Below, in pieces: positions 31,319-42,000 of a DNA stretch of 64,000 nt. The notes beneath the pieces were generated by a model. That model did not search any database. It was not told the origin of the DNA and saw only the letters and a list, made by a program, of their open reading frames with translations. Where the stretch lies: assembly GCA_035604595.1 (NCBI GenBank), contig DATNIE010000008.1, positions 152,864 through 216,863 on the forward strand. Reading direction: 5' to 3'. The translations under genes and the position numbers were made by a program. Source of the DNA: CAIKZZ01 sp035604595 (GTDB lineage: Bacteria; Pseudomonadota; Gammaproteobacteria; Steroidobacterales; Steroidobacteraceae). Each line of letters opens with the position of its first letter. Within the stretch, counting starts at the first letter, position 1.

Positions 31319-32251
31319 TCAGTGACCGGGCTTCGCGAACAGGTAGTCGAGCGCGATGCCGACGAAGATTGCCAGCCCGAACCAGTTGTTGCTGAGGAAC
31401 GCCCGGAAACAGTCCGGCGGCTCGCGCGCGCGAATCAGCCACTGCTGCCACGCGAACAGGCATGCGCCAATGCTGAGCGCTATCCAGAACCAGCGGCCGA
31501 GGTCCGCCTGCTGGCCGGCGAGCCAGAATGCATACAGCACCAGCACCTGCATCGCCCCGATGATCCAGCGATCGGCATCGCCGAACAGGATCGCCGCGGA
31601 CTTGATGCCGAGCTTCAGGTCATCGTCCCGGTCCACCATCGCGTACATCGTGTCGTAGGTGGCCGACCACAGCACGGCGGCGACGAACAGCAACCACGCA
31701 AGGCGCGGGACTTGGCCGGTCTCGGCGGCGAAAGCCATCGGGATCGACCACGAAAACGCGGCGCCCAACCATACCTGCGGCAGCGGGAAGAACCGCTTCA
31801 GGAACGGGTACACGATCGTCAGCACCGCGCCGCCGACCGCGAACTTCACGGTGAGCGAATCGAGCGTGCACACCAGCGCCAGCGCGAGCAGCGACAGAAT
31901 CGCGTAGATCAGCAGCGCCTCGGCCGGAGACACCCGTCCCGCCGCGAGCGGCCGGTCCTCGGTCCGCGCGACGTGCGGATCAAACCGGCGATCCGCGAAA
32001 TCGTTGATCGCGCAGCCGGCGGAGCGCATCAGCAGCACTCCGAGCGCGAAGACGATGAACACGTGCTCATCGGGGTGCCCGTGCGAGGCGAGCCACAGCG
32101 CCCACAATGCGGGCCACAGCAGCAGCCAGATGCCGATCGGCCGGTCGAGGCGCATCAGGCGTGCGTAATCGACGAGAGTCGTCACCGCGCGCCGCGGCCC
32201 GGAGCCGGTGTCGTCCGCCTGCGATCCGCCCGGGCGCGCCGCGTTCAACAT
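31319..32251 (-). CDS. ubiA: 4-hydroxybenzoate polyprenyltransferase
   Basis: A 310-residue integral-membrane prenyltransferase for ubiquinone synthesis. Both Asp-rich motifs are present: NDFADRRFDPHVARTEDRPLA and YDTMYAMVDRDDDLKLGIKS. About nine hydrophobic segments can be followed. The first 20 residues are polar and variable, so the start at 32251 is less sure than the family call; the conserved region begins near DYARLMRLDRPIG. It lies between bioB and recG on the same strand. No chorismate lyase (ubiC) gene is adjacent. Confidence 0.94.
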   Translation of the reverse strand: MLNAARPGGSQADDTGSGPRRAVTTLVDYARLMRLDRPIGIWLLLWPALWALWLASHGHPDEHVFIVFALGVLLMRSAGCAINDFADRRFDPHVARTEDRPLAAGRVSPAEALLIYAILSLLALALVCTLDSLTVKFAVGGAVLTIVYPFLKRFFPLPQVWLGAAFSWSIPMAFAAETGQVPRLAWLLFVAAVLWSATYDTMYAMVDRDDDLKLGIKSAAILFGDADRWIIGAMQVLVLYAFWLAGQQADLGRWFWIALSIGACLFAWQQWLIRAREPPDCFRAFLSNNWFGLAIFVGIALDYLFAKPGH

Positions 32252-32381
32252 GGCCTCGGCTCAGGCAGACAGCCTCCGGCACCAGCCGCCGCCGTGCCGG
32301 CCGCCCACAGGTCTGGTGGCAGCAGCGGCGCCACGATCGATGCAGTGGAACTCTTCAAGCGGCCGACCTTCCCGCGCGGAC

Positions 32382-34526
32382 TCAGACCTTGCCATAGCGC
32401 TCGCCGGCGCCGATCCAGCGCCGCAGCAGTGGCGCTATGTTATCGGGATGGCGCGCGAGCATCACTTCAGCCGCGCGCTGCACCCTCGGCAGCAGGTCGG
32501 CATCGCGAACGAGGTCGGCCACCTTCATCTGCATCAGCCCGGTCTGCCGCGTACCGAGCAGCTCGCCCGGGCCGCGTAGCTCGAGATCGCGCCGCGACAC
32601 CTCGAAGCCGTCGCTGGTCGAGCGCATCACGTCGAGCCGCAGTCGCGCCAGAGGCGACAGCGGCGCGCGGTACAGCAGCAGGCACGAGCTCTCGGTCGCG
32701 CCCCGGCCGACGCGGCCGCGCAGCTGGTGCAGTTGCGCGAGGCCCATGCGCTCGGCGTTCTCGACTACCATCAGGCTCGCGTTCGGAACGTCGACACCGA
32801 CCTCGATCACCGTGGTCGCGACCAGCAGGTCGAGTTCGCCGCGTTTGAACGCCGCCATCACCGCTTCCTTCCGCGCCGGCGTCAGCCGCCCGTGAACGAG
32901 CCCGATGCGCAGCGCCGGCAGCGCGCCGACGAGTGCAGCGTGGGTCGCTTCCGCCGCCTGGTACTCGAGCTCCTCCGACTCCTCGATCAACGGGCACACC
33001 CAGTACGCCTGCCGGCCCGCGCGGCACGCCGCGGCGATGCGTGCGACGACCTGGTCGCGTCGCGATTCGGGGATCACGACCGTCTTGACAGGGGTCCGCC
33101 CCGGCGGCAGCTCGTCGATCACCGACACGTCGAGGTCGGCGTAAGCGGTCATCGCCAGCGTCCGAGGGATCGGGGTCGCCGTCATGATCAGCTGGTGCGG
33201 GAACCGGCCGTCCGCGAGCCCCTTCTCGCGCAGCGCCAGCCGTTGGTGGACGCCGAAGCGATGCTGCTCGTCGACGATCACCAGCGCGAGGCGCCCGAAG
33301 CGTACGCCCTGCTGGAACAGCGCGTGCGTGCCGATGACGACCGGCACATCGGTTCCGGCGCGGATCGCGTTCAGCGCCGCCTGGCGTGCGCGGCCGGTCA
33401 GCTTGGCGGACAGCAGCGCTACCGGCAGTCCCAGCGGGCGCAGCCAGCGATCGAAGTTCTGCCAGTGCTGTTCGGCGAGCAGCTCGGTCGGCGCCATCAG
33501 CGCCGCCTGAAACCCCGACTCGACGGCAGCGAGCGCGGCCAGAGCCGCGACCACGGTCTTGCCCGAGCCGACATCGCCCTGCACGAGCCGCAGCATCGGC
33601 GATGCCGCGGCCAGGTCGGCGGTGACCTCCGCGAGGACCCGCTGCTGCGCGCCGGTCAGCTCAAACGGCAGTCCCGCCCGGAAGCGTCGCGCGAGCGCGC
33701 CGGGTGGCGTGAGCGGCCAGGCGGCGTCGGCGCGAATCTCTTCGCGCAGCTGTCTGAGGCTCAACTGGTGGGCCAGCAGCTCCTCGAACGCGAGCCGTCG
33801 CTGCGCCGGATGACGGCCGGCGGCCAGCGGCGCGAGGTCCGCACCGGGCGGCGGCCGATGCACGTAGCCGAGCGCGGCGCCGAGCGGCGGCAGACCGAGG
33901 TCCGCGAGCAGCGCCGGCGGCAGCCAGTCGCGGACGCTCGAGCGCTCGACCTCGGCGAGCGCGAGCGCTGTCAGGATCCGCAGTCGCCCCTGCTGCACGC
34001 CCTCGGTCGCCGGATACACCGGCGTCAGCGAGTCCTCGGTGCGCTGCGCATCGGGACCTTCGGCGCGGCGGTACTCGGGGTGCACGATCTCGAGCCCGAG
34101 CGTACCGCGCCGCGCCTCGCCGTAGCAGCGGAGCCGGACGCCGCGCTGCAGCTGCGCCTGCTGGGCGGCCGTGAAGTAGAAGAACCTGAGCGTCAGGAAT
34201 CCGGAGCCGTCAGACATCCTGACGAGCAGCTGGCGGCGACGGCGGAAGGCGATCTCGGCGAGCTCGATCTCGCCCTCGACCACCGCGCGCTCGCCGGGCC
34301 GCAGCGTGCCGATCGGCACGATCCGAGTGCGGTCCTCGTAGCGCAGCGGCAGCAGGAACAGCAGATCCTGGACCGTGTCTATGCCGAGCTTGGCAAGTTT
34401 CGCCGCGAGCGAGTCGCCGACGCCCTTCAGGGCCGTGACCGGACGCAACTCGGCGTCGGCGCCGGCCGACCGCAGCGCATCCTCCCCCGCGCGCGGCCGC
34501 GTGGCGTTCACAGCTCCAGGATGCAA
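32382..34526 (-). CDS. recG: ATP-dependent DNA helicase RecG
   Basis: A 714-residue branch-migration helicase that remodels stalled forks and Holliday junctions. The N-terminal wedge/OB domain (LKGVGDSLAAKLAKLGI to about residue 170) precedes the helicase core: QGDVGSGKTVVAALAA (Walker A), VDEQHRFGVHQR (DEQH box), MTATPIPRTLAMT, and QLRGRVGRG (motif VI). The ATG at 34526 has GAGG eight bases upstream and overlaps the ridA end by 19 bases; a GTG at 34511 is possible. Part of the spoT-ridA-recG unit. Confidence 0.97.
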   Translation of the reverse strand: MHPGAVNATRPRAGEDALRSAGADAELRPVTALKGVGDSLAAKLAKLGIDTVQDLLFLLPLRYEDRTRIVPIGTLRPGERAVVEGEIELAEIAFRRRRQLLVRMSDGSGFLTLRFFYFTAAQQAQLQRGVRLRCYGEARRGTLGLEIVHPEYRRAEGPDAQRTEDSLTPVYPATEGVQQGRLRILTALALAEVERSSVRDWLPPALLADLGLPPLGAALGYVHRPPPGADLAPLAAGRHPAQRRLAFEELLAHQLSLRQLREEIRADAAWPLTPPGALARRFRAGLPFELTGAQQRVLAEVTADLAAASPMLRLVQGDVGSGKTVVAALAALAAVESGFQAALMAPTELLAEQHWQNFDRWLRPLGLPVALLSAKLTGRARQAALNAIRAGTDVPVVIGTHALFQQGVRFGRLALVIVDEQHRFGVHQRLALREKGLADGRFPHQLIMTATPIPRTLAMTAYADLDVSVIDELPPGRTPVKTVVIPESRRDQVVARIAAACRAGRQAYWVCPLIEESEELEYQAAEATHAALVGALPALRIGLVHGRLTPARKEAVMAAFKRGELDLLVATTVIEVGVDVPNASLMVVENAERMGLAQLHQLRGRVGRGATESSCLLLYRAPLSPLARLRLDVMRSTSDGFEVSRRDLELRGPGELLGTRQTGLMQMKVADLVRDADLLPRVQRAAEVMLARHPDNIAPLLRRWIGAGERYGKV

Positions 34527-34888
34527 TCCGCCTCGACCGCCGCACCCCGCGGCAGGCTCGCGACGCCGATCGCCGCGCGGGCCGGATAAGGCGCTGGGAA
34601 GTACTCCGCCATCACCTTGTTGACGAGCTGGAAATGGCCGAGATCGACGAGGTAGATCGTCACGCGCACGGCATCGCCGAGCGACCCGCCGGCCGCGCTC
34701 GCGATCGCCTTGAGGTTCTCGAACACGCGACGCACCTCAGCCTCGGTGTTGCCCGCGACGAGTTCCTTGGTGGCCGGATCGATCGGTATCTGGCCGGAGA
34801 TGTACACGGTGCCACCGACCCTGACCGCCTGCGAATACGTGCCGATCGCGGCTGGCGCCGCCGCGGTCGAGATGATCGTGCGTGACAT
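34508..34888 (-). CDS. ridA: RidA family reactive imine/enamine deaminase
   Basis: A 126-residue YjgF/YER057c/UK114 protein that hydrolyses 2-aminoacrylate and related enamines released by PLP enzymes. Family marks: AIGTYSQAVRVGGTVYISGQIPIDP, the conserved Arg in ARAAIGVASLPRGAAVEADCIL, and normal length. The ATG at 34888 has GAGG five bases upstream; a longer frame to 34918 is less likely. It sits between spoT and recG, the place occupied by trmH in E. coli. Confidence 0.95.
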   Translation of the reverse strand: MSRTIISTAAAPAAIGTYSQAVRVGGTVYISGQIPIDPATKELVAGNTEAEVRRVFENLKAIASAAGGSLGDAVRVTIYLVDLGHFQLVNKVMAEYFPAPYPARAAIGVASLPRGAAVEADCILEL

Positions 34889-34949
34889 GCTGACCTCGCG
34901 CGTGAACCCCGGCGCCATTCTCGCACGCCGCCCGCGGCGTCGGAATTGT

Positions 34950-37112
34950 TCAGGCGAGCGTGCGCTCCACTGACAGAACCTCTGGCATCGAACGGATCGC
35001 GCGAATCACCTTGGCCAGCTGGGCCCTGCCCTGGACCTGCAGTTCGAAGGTGATTGTCGAGGAATCGCTGTCGCGCTCCACCACTGACAGGTGGCCGATG
35101 TTGGTCTCGGTGGTGGCGATCGCGGAGGCCACTGCGGCGAGCACGCCGGGGCGGTTCTGGACCTCGACCTTGATCTCGGAGGCGAAGCTGCGGTGTGCAC
35201 CTTTCTGCCAGGACACGGGCAGCCACTTCTCGGGCTGCTTGTGCCAGCCGGCGAGGTTGCCGCAGCGGGCGCGGTGAATGACCACGCCGCGACCCGTCGA
35301 CAGGAACGCGATGATCGGGTCGAACGGGATCGGGAAGCAGCAGCGCGCATACGTCACAACCAGACCCTCGGTGCCGGCGATGACCAGCGGGGCCGTGCGC
35401 GCTTCGCCCTTGGCCGAGACGGCGCTGCGGTCGGCCGGCAGCAGGTGCCGCGCGACGAGCGGCGCGAGGCGCTCGCCGAGACCGACCTTTTCGAACAGAT
35501 CGTCCGGATCCTTGAAGCCGAGATCGCGGGCCGCGGCCACGATGGTCGCGGCATCGACGGCTTTCAGGGCCAGCTTGAATTCGCCGAGCGCCTGGTTGAC
35601 GAGGCGCCTGCCGAGATCCGCCGCTTCGCCCCTCTTCATCGTCTTCAGATAGCCGCGGATCGAGGCGCGCGCCTTGGCGGTGACCACGAAGTTCGCCCAG
35701 GCGGGATTCGGAGTCGCGCCCTTGGCGGTGATGACCTCCACCGTCTGCCCGTTGCGCAGCGCCGTCCGCAGCGGCACCAGCCGCCGGTCGATCTTGGCGG
35801 CCACACAGCGCCGGCCGACGTCGGTGTGCACCGCGTATGCGAAATCAACACAGGTCGCGCCGCGCGGCAGGCGCAGGATGTCACCCTTCGGCGTGAACAC
35901 GTACACCTTGTCCGGGAACAGGTCGACCTTGACGCTCTCGAGGAACTCCTCCGGATTGCCGCCCTCCTGCATTTGCATCAGGTTCTTCAGCCACTCGCGC
36001 GCGCGCTCGTGGTGGCTGGGGCCTAAGTCCTCGCCGACCTTGTATTGCCAGTGCGCGGCGATACCGTTTTCGGCGAGGCGGTGCATCTCCTCGGTGCGGA
36101 TCTGGATTTCGAGCGGGACCCCGTTCGGGCCGAACAGCGTCGTATGCAGCGACTGGTAGCCGTTGATCCGCGGGATCGCGATGTAGTCCTTGAAACGTCC
36201 GGGCATCGGCTTGTAGAGCCCGTGCACGAGCCCCAGCGCGCGATAGCAGGCGTCGACCGAGTCGACGACGACACGGACGCCGTAGACGTCGATGACGTCC
36301 GACAGCGCAACTTTCTTGCGCCGCATCTTCTGATAGATGCTGAACAGGTGCTTCTCGCGCGACTCGACGTGGCCCTTGAGGCCAGCCTTGACGAGCCCCG
36401 CCGACATGTTCGAGGTGATTTTCGGCAGGAATTCCTTCTGGTGGCCGCGGCTGCGCTTCAGCTCGCGCTCGAGCACCTGGTAGCGCTGCGGATACAGCGC
36501 GCGAAACCCCAAGTCCTCGAGCTCGAGCTTGATCGAGTGGATACCGAGGCGATTGGCGATCGGCGCGTAGATGTCCAGCGTCTCGAGCGCGATGCGGCGC
36601 CGCTTCGGTGTCGGCATCGCGCCGAGCGTGCGCATGTTGTGGGTGCGGTCGGCGAGCTTGACCATGATGACGCGGATGTCGCGCACCATGGCGAGGATCA
36701 TCTTGCGGAACGACTCGGCCTGCGCTTCCTTGCGACTCTTGAACTGCACCTTGTCGAGCTTGGAGACACCGTCGACCAGCTCGGCGACTTCGCGGCCGAA
36801 GCGCGCCAGGATCTCGTCCTTCGCCGTCGGCGTGTCTTCGATGACGTCGTGCAGCAGCGCGGCGCAAATCGTCTGGCCGTCAAGGTGCAGGTCGGCAAGG
36901 ATGCCTGCAACGGCGACCGGGTGCGTGATGTACGCCTCGCCGGTCAGGCGCTTCTGGCCCTTGTGGGCGCCATTGGCGAGTTCGTAGGCTTCCTGGACGC
37001 GCTCAACCTGCTCGGGCGGCAGGTAACCCTCGAGCTTGGCGACCAGCTGGGAAATTCCCGGGGAGCGGCGTCCACCCGGCAGGAAGCTCAGCAGGGAGGA
37101 CGCGTAATCCAT
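34950..37112 (-). CDS. spoT: Bifunctional (p)ppGpp synthetase/hydrolase SpoT
   Basis: A 720-residue RelA/SpoT homologue. The HD hydrolase is intact (HPVAVAGI and the His88-Asp89 of LLHDVIEDTP). The synthetase domain has GRFKDYIAIPRINGYQSLHT and EIQIRTEEMHRLAENGIAAHW. A TGS domain follows (KVYVFTPKGDILRLPRGATCVDFAY), then a helical region and a C-terminal ACT domain (VEVQNRPGVLAAVASAIA). Because the HD motif is complete it should both make and degrade (p)ppGpp. It lies 35 bases after rpoZ in the usual order. Confidence 0.97.
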   Translation of the reverse strand: MDYASSLLSFLPGGRRSPGISQLVAKLEGYLPPEQVERVQEAYELANGAHKGQKRLTGEAYITHPVAVAGILADLHLDGQTICAALLHDVIEDTPTAKDEILARFGREVAELVDGVSKLDKVQFKSRKEAQAESFRKMILAMVRDIRVIMVKLADRTHNMRTLGAMPTPKRRRIALETLDIYAPIANRLGIHSIKLELEDLGFRALYPQRYQVLERELKRSRGHQKEFLPKITSNMSAGLVKAGLKGHVESREKHLFSIYQKMRRKKVALSDVIDVYGVRVVVDSVDACYRALGLVHGLYKPMPGRFKDYIAIPRINGYQSLHTTLFGPNGVPLEIQIRTEEMHRLAENGIAAHWQYKVGEDLGPSHHERAREWLKNLMQMQEGGNPEEFLESVKVDLFPDKVYVFTPKGDILRLPRGATCVDFAYAVHTDVGRRCVAAKIDRRLVPLRTALRNGQTVEVITAKGATPNPAWANFVVTAKARASIRGYLKTMKRGEAADLGRRLVNQALGEFKLALKAVDAATIVAAARDLGFKDPDDLFEKVGLGERLAPLVARHLLPADRSAVSAKGEARTAPLVIAGTEGLVVTYARCCFPIPFDPIIAFLSTGRGVVIHRARCGNLAGWHKQPEKWLPVSWQKGAHRSFASEIKVEVQNRPGVLAAVASAIATTETNIGHLSVVERDSDSSTITFELQVQGRAQLAKVIRAIRSMPEVLSVERTLA

Positions 37113-37147
37113 TGAGAGCGTATCGAGCGGGTGTCAGGAATCTCCGC

Positions 37148-37441
37148 TCAGTCGCCGAGCCCGAACTGGGGCGCGCGGAAGTCAGGCGGCAGGTCGAGCG
37201 GATTCTCCTGCGGCGGCATCTGCGGCGCGGGCTCCGGATCGGCCTCGAGCAGCAGGTCGCGGTTGATCTTGCCCTCGGCGATTTCCCGCAGCGCGACGAC
37301 CGTTGGCTTGTCGTTCTGCCAGTCGACGAGCGCATCCGCGCCATTGGCGAGGCGGCGCGCGCGCTTGGCCGCGAGCAGCACCAGTTCGAACTGGTTCTCG
37401 ACGTTCTGGTGCAGGCAGTCTTCGATCGTGATACGGGCCAT
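37148..37441 (-). CDS. rpoZ: RNA polymerase omega subunit
   Basis: A 97-residue omega subunit: MARITIEDCLHQNVENQFELVLLAAKRARRLANG and the PTVVALREIAEGKI helix are diagnostic. The Pro/Glu-rich tail after residue 68 is variable in the family. Omega chaperones the beta-prime subunit and forms part of a ppGpp site in proteobacteria. It precedes spoT directly. gmk, which normally precedes rpoZ, is displaced by about 6 kb. Confidence 0.96.
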   Translation of the reverse strand: MARITIEDCLHQNVENQFELVLLAAKRARRLANGADALVDWQNDKPTVVALREIAEGKINRDLLLEADPEPAPQMPPQENPLDLPPDFRAPQFGLGD

Positions 37442-37806
37442 GGCGGGGATCGTTCCAATAAGAAGCAGAGGGTCGAATAGAGTAACCGAATAGCCCCCCC
37501 ACGGCCACCGAACGGGCAGGCGCCGTGCCGGGATACCCGACGGCGACTGACGGGCTGGCCCGTGTACGGTCGCGGCTGGCGGAGGCTGTACAAGCCCTAC
37601 TATCGCGCCTCGCCGTCATTCGCTTAATCTTGGCAACATACTGAAATGAAAGACTTTTATGACAACCGCACGCCGGCGGTGAACCTCTCGCCACCACTTG
37701 TGAGCCAGCGGGGCATCATCATGCCGACACGGCACCGGCCGGAGCATGCTCGGTCCCTGCTCAAGCCGTCGTAAGAGGCGCTGACGCCGTGTAGCAGCGC
37801 GCGGCG
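37442..37806. other. Intergenic region between rpoZ and the RND efflux operon
   Basis: A 365-base divergent promoter region. Most is GC-rich, but 37615-37680 is markedly AT-rich and contains TTGGCA at 37630-37635 without a well-spaced -10 box. No repeat, integrase or attachment-site remnant was seen despite the efflux cassette being out of the usual gmk-rpoZ order. Confidence 0.4.
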
Positions 37807-39096
37807 GTGCTGAGACTTTTCACATCGCTACGCCGCGGTTCCACCCAGACTACTGACACCCCGCTCGTGCCTGAGACGCCAATGACGACCCCGGACCAGC
37901 CCGCGCCGCCTGATTCCCCACCATCGATCGTGCCGCATCGCACGCAGTTGCGTTGGCTCGCGCTCGCGGCGGCCGGCCTGTTGGTCGTCGTCGGGCTCAT
38001 ATGGCTGCTCAACCGCGGGTCGGATCGCGAGCGGCCCACCCCCGCTGCTGCGACGCTCGATACCTTCCGGCCGAGCCCCCAGCAGCTGAAGACACTGACG
38101 ATCGAGCCCGTCGCGCTGCACCGTTTTGAGACGATTGAAGTGGCCGACGGACGCATCGCCGTCAACGCCGATCGCACCACCCCCGTGTACTCGCCGTACT
38201 CTGGCCGCGTCATCGCAATCATCGCCGGGCCCGGCGAGAGGATCGCCCAGGGAGCGACGCTGGCAACGATCGAGGCGAGCGAGTTCGCCGATGCGCAGAA
38301 CGCGTTCGCGTCCGCCGTCGCGCAGGTGCGGCTGACGCGCGCGGTCGAGGCGCGCAAGCGTGACCTACTCGAGGCCAATGGCGCTTCGCAGCAGGAGTGG
38401 CAGCAGGCCCAGGCAGATCGTGCGACCGCGGAGGCGGCGCTGTCCGCGGCACGCAGCCATCTGCGGATTTTCGGGCAGTCAGACGCGGCCATCGACGCGC
38501 TCGAGACGCACGAGCCCGCCGATGCGCGCATCGCGCTGCGCGCGCCGATCGCCGGCGTCGTCGTCGACCGGCAGATCAGCCCCGGCCAGTACGTCGCCGC
38601 AGGCAGCGGCACGCCGCTGTACACGATAGCCGACGTCAGCAGCGTCTGGATCGTCGGCACGCTCAGCGAACGTACGGCGCCGCGCCTCAAGCGCGGCCAG
38701 GCGGTTGCCGTGACCGTACCGGCATGGCCCGGGCGGACGTTCACGGCGCGGCTCGACTACGTCGCGCCGACGATTGATCCGGCAACCCATCGGCTGACCG
38801 TGCGCGCTGTCATCGACAACGCCGACGGCGCGCTGCGGCCGGAGATGCTCGCGACGCTCGCGATCGAGGCCGGCGAGGCACAGTCCGCGCCGGCGGTGAG
38901 AGCCTCCGCCATCGTCTACGAGGGCGCGCGGGCCCATGTCTGGGTGGCGACAAGCGACGGCGCGATCGGATTGCGTGAGATCCGCGCTGGGCGCAGCCAT
39001 GAAGGGCTCGTCGAGGTACTGGAAGGGCTCAAGGCCGGCGAGCAGGTCGTGACACGCGGCAGCCTGTTCATCGATCGCGCGGCGCGGCTCGACTGA
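37807..39096 (+). CDS. RND efflux periplasmic adaptor (CusB/CzcB-type membrane fusion protein)
   Basis: A 429-residue adaptor linking the inner-membrane pump to the outer-membrane channel. One membrane anchor is at about residues 49-67 (LRWLALAAAGLLVVVGLIWLL). Then come a barrel-sandwich half (YSPYSGRVIAIIAGPGERIAQGATLATIEA), a helical hairpin, the second half-lipoyl (LRAPIAGVVVDRQISPGQYV) and beta-barrel/membrane-proximal domains. The GTG at 37807 lacks a clear ribosome site; ATG 37882 would keep the anchor and is a real alternative. No Met-rich or His-rich metal-binding N-terminus is visible. It overlaps the pump gene by one base. Confidence 0.9.
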   Translation: MLRLFTSLRRGSTQTTDTPLVPETPMTTPDQPAPPDSPPSIVPHRTQLRWLALAAAGLLVVVGLIWLLNRGSDRERPTPAAATLDTFRPSPQQLKTLTIEPVALHRFETIEVADGRIAVNADRTTPVYSPYSGRVIAIIAGPGERIAQGATLATIEASEFADAQNAFASAVAQVRLTRAVEARKRDLLEANGASQQEWQQAQADRATAEAALSAARSHLRIFGQSDAAIDALETHEPADARIALRAPIAGVVVDRQISPGQYVAAGSGTPLYTIADVSSVWIVGTLSERTAPRLKRGQAVAVTVPAWPGRTFTARLDYVAPTIDPATHRLTVRAVIDNADGALRPEMLATLAIEAGEAQSAPAVRASAIVYEGARAHVWVATSDGAIGLREIRAGRSHEGLVEVLEGLKAGEQVVTRGSLFIDRAARLD

Positions 39097-42000
39097 TGAT
39101 GAACTGGCTGGTCGAATTCGCGCTGCGCCACCGGGTGCTGGTTACCGCCATGCTTGCGCTGGCGCTGGTCGGCGGCGCGGCGGGCTTTGCGGCCCTCAAC
39201 ATTGAGGCCTATCCGGATCCGGTGCCACCACTCGTCGACGTCGTGACGCAGAGCACGGGCCAGTCGGCCGAGGAGATCGAGCGCTACATCACGATTCCGA
39301 TCGAAGTGCAGATGGCGGGCATCCCGCACGTGCAGGCGATCCGCACGATCTCGTTGTTTGGGCTCTCCGACGTCAAGGTGCAGTTCACCTATGACTTCAC
39401 CTACGAGCAGGCTGAGCAATGGGTCATCAACCGGCTGTCGCAGCTGCCGCCGCTGCCGAACGGCGCCCAGCCGCAGGTCTCGCCGACCAGCCCGATCGGC
39501 GAGATATACCGCTACCGCGTGCGCGGCCCCGCCAATTACTCGATCACTGACCTTAAGACTTTGCAGGACTGGGTACTCGAACGCCGCTTCAAGGCGGTTC
39601 CGGGCGTCATCGACGTCACCGGCTGGGGTGGCAAGACGAAGACCTACGACATCGCGGTCGACCAGCGTCGCCTCGCGGGCTATGGACTGGGACTGCCGCA
39701 GGTGCTGCAGGCGCTCGGCAACGCCAACATCAACGTCGGCGGCCAGACGGTCAACATTGGGCCGCAGTCCGCGGTCGTGCGCGGCGTGGGCCTCATCCAT
39801 TCGCTCGATGACATGCGCCACACGCTGCTGACCACCAATCGTGGGGTGCCGATCTACCTTGGCGATGTCGCCGACATCACCGTCGGCAACCAGCCACGGC
39901 TCGGCATCGCCGGGCTCGACGCCACCGACGACATCGTCCAGGGCATCGTGCTGATGCGCCGCGGCGCCGCCAGCACGCCGACGATCGAAGCCGTGCAGCG
40001 GGAGGTCGCGCGCATCAACAGCTCCGGGGTGCTGCCGCCGGGAGTGTCGATCGAGCGGATCTACGATCGCAGCGACCTGATCCGGCTCACGACGCGGACC
40101 GTGCTGCATAACATGCTGGCCGGCGTCGCGCTGATCTTCCTGCTGCAGTGGGCATTCCTCGGCAATCTGCGCACCGCAGTCATCGTGGCGCTGACGATCC
40201 CGTTCGCACTCGCCTTTGCGATCGGACTGATGCTGCTGCGCGGCGAGTCGGCGAACCTGTTGTCGGTCGGCGCGATCGACTTCGGCCTGATCGTCGATGC
40301 GACCGTGATCATGATGGAGAACATCTATCGCCACCTCGTCGAGACGGCGGCGCACCGGGTCCGGGGAACGACGCTGCTGCACTCGCTACGGCCGCCGTCC
40401 GGTTTCAGGGGCAAGTTCCAGACGATCGCGAACGGCGCCGCGGAAGTCAGCCAGTCGATCTTCTTCGCCGCCGCCATCATCATCGCCGGGTTCCTGCCGC
40501 TGTTCACGCTGTCGGGCATCGAGGGGCACATCTTCGGCCCGATGGCCAAGACCTACGGCTACGCGATTGCCGGCGGGCTGCTGGCGACGTTCACGGTTGC
40601 ACCGGCACTCGCGGGGATGCTGCTGCCGGCGAACGTGAGGGAGCGCGAGACCTGGCTCGTCCGCTGGATCCGGCGGGTCAACGAGCCGATCATGGAGTTC
40701 GCGCTTCGCAACCGGGTACTGATGGTCGGCCTGACCGCCCTGTTGGCGCTCGCGGCGCTGCTTGCCGGCCGCACGCTCGGCCTCGAGTTCCTGCCGAAGC
40801 TCGAGGAAGGGAACCTCTGGATTCGTGCGACGTTCCCGACCTCGATTTCGCTGGAGGAGGGCAACGGCTACGTCAACCGCATACGCAAGGTCATCGGCAG
40901 CTACCCGGAGGTCGAGACCGTGGTGTCGCAGCACGGCCGTCCGGACGACGGCACCGACGCGACCGGCTTCTTCAACGCCGAATTCTTCGTGCCACTGAAG
41001 CCCTTCGACCGCTGGCCACACGGCGTCGGCAAGGAAGAGCTGACAGCCCAGCTGACCGACCAGCTCGCCGAGCAGTTCCCCGGCGTCGAGTTCAACTTCT
41101 CGCAGTACATCCAGGACAACGTCGAGGAAGCGGCCTCGGGCGTTAAGGGCGAGAACTCCGTCAAGATCTTCGGCAACGACCTGGAGACGCTGGAGCAGAC
41201 GGCCGGCCGGATCGCGACGGTGATGGCCCAGGTCCCTGGCATCACCGACCTCGCTGTACTGCGATCGCTCGGCCAGCCGACGATTCAGATCGACGTCGAC
41301 CGCGTGCGCGCGGCACGGTTCGGACTCGCGCCGGGCGACGTCAACTCCGTCATTCAGGCGGCCATCGGCGGCCAGTCGGCGGGCGACCTCTACGAAGAGG
41401 GCAGCGACCGGCACTTCCCGATGATCGTGCGGCTCGCGTCACCCTACCGGCAGAGCCTCGATGCGATTCGCCGCATCCCGATCGCGGCGCCCGACCCAAC
41501 GGGCGGCAGCACCCCCGTACCGGTCGCGCTCGCCGACGTCGCCGACGTGCGGCTGGTGTCAGGGGCCTCGTTCATCTACCGCGAGCAACAACAGCGCTAC
41601 GTGCCGATCAAATTCAGCGTCCGCGGGCGGGATCTCGGCGGCGCGGTGCTTGAGGCCCAGCGGCGCGTCGATGCCGAAGTGCCGCTGCCCGGCGGCTACC
41701 GGCTCGAATGGGTCGGCGAGTTCGGCAACCTGCAGGAAGCGCTCGGCCGGCTGGCATTCGCGGTACCGCTCGCGATCGTGCTGATCTGTCTGCTGCTGTA
41801 CGTGAACTACGGCCAGGTCCGGGACGTACTGCTGGCGGCGAGCGTGATCCCGATGGCGATGGTCGGCGGCGTGTTCGCGTTGTGGCTCACGGGCACGCCG
41901 TTCAGCGTGTCGGCGGCGATCGGCTTCGTCGCGCTGTTCGGCATCGCGGCCATGGACGGGATCCTGGTACTGTCCTACTACAATCTATGCCTCGACGCCG

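Noticed and set aside
32727..34589. A 620-codon open frame opposite recG
   Set aside because: Shadow of recG; Arg/Gln-rich with no family motif.
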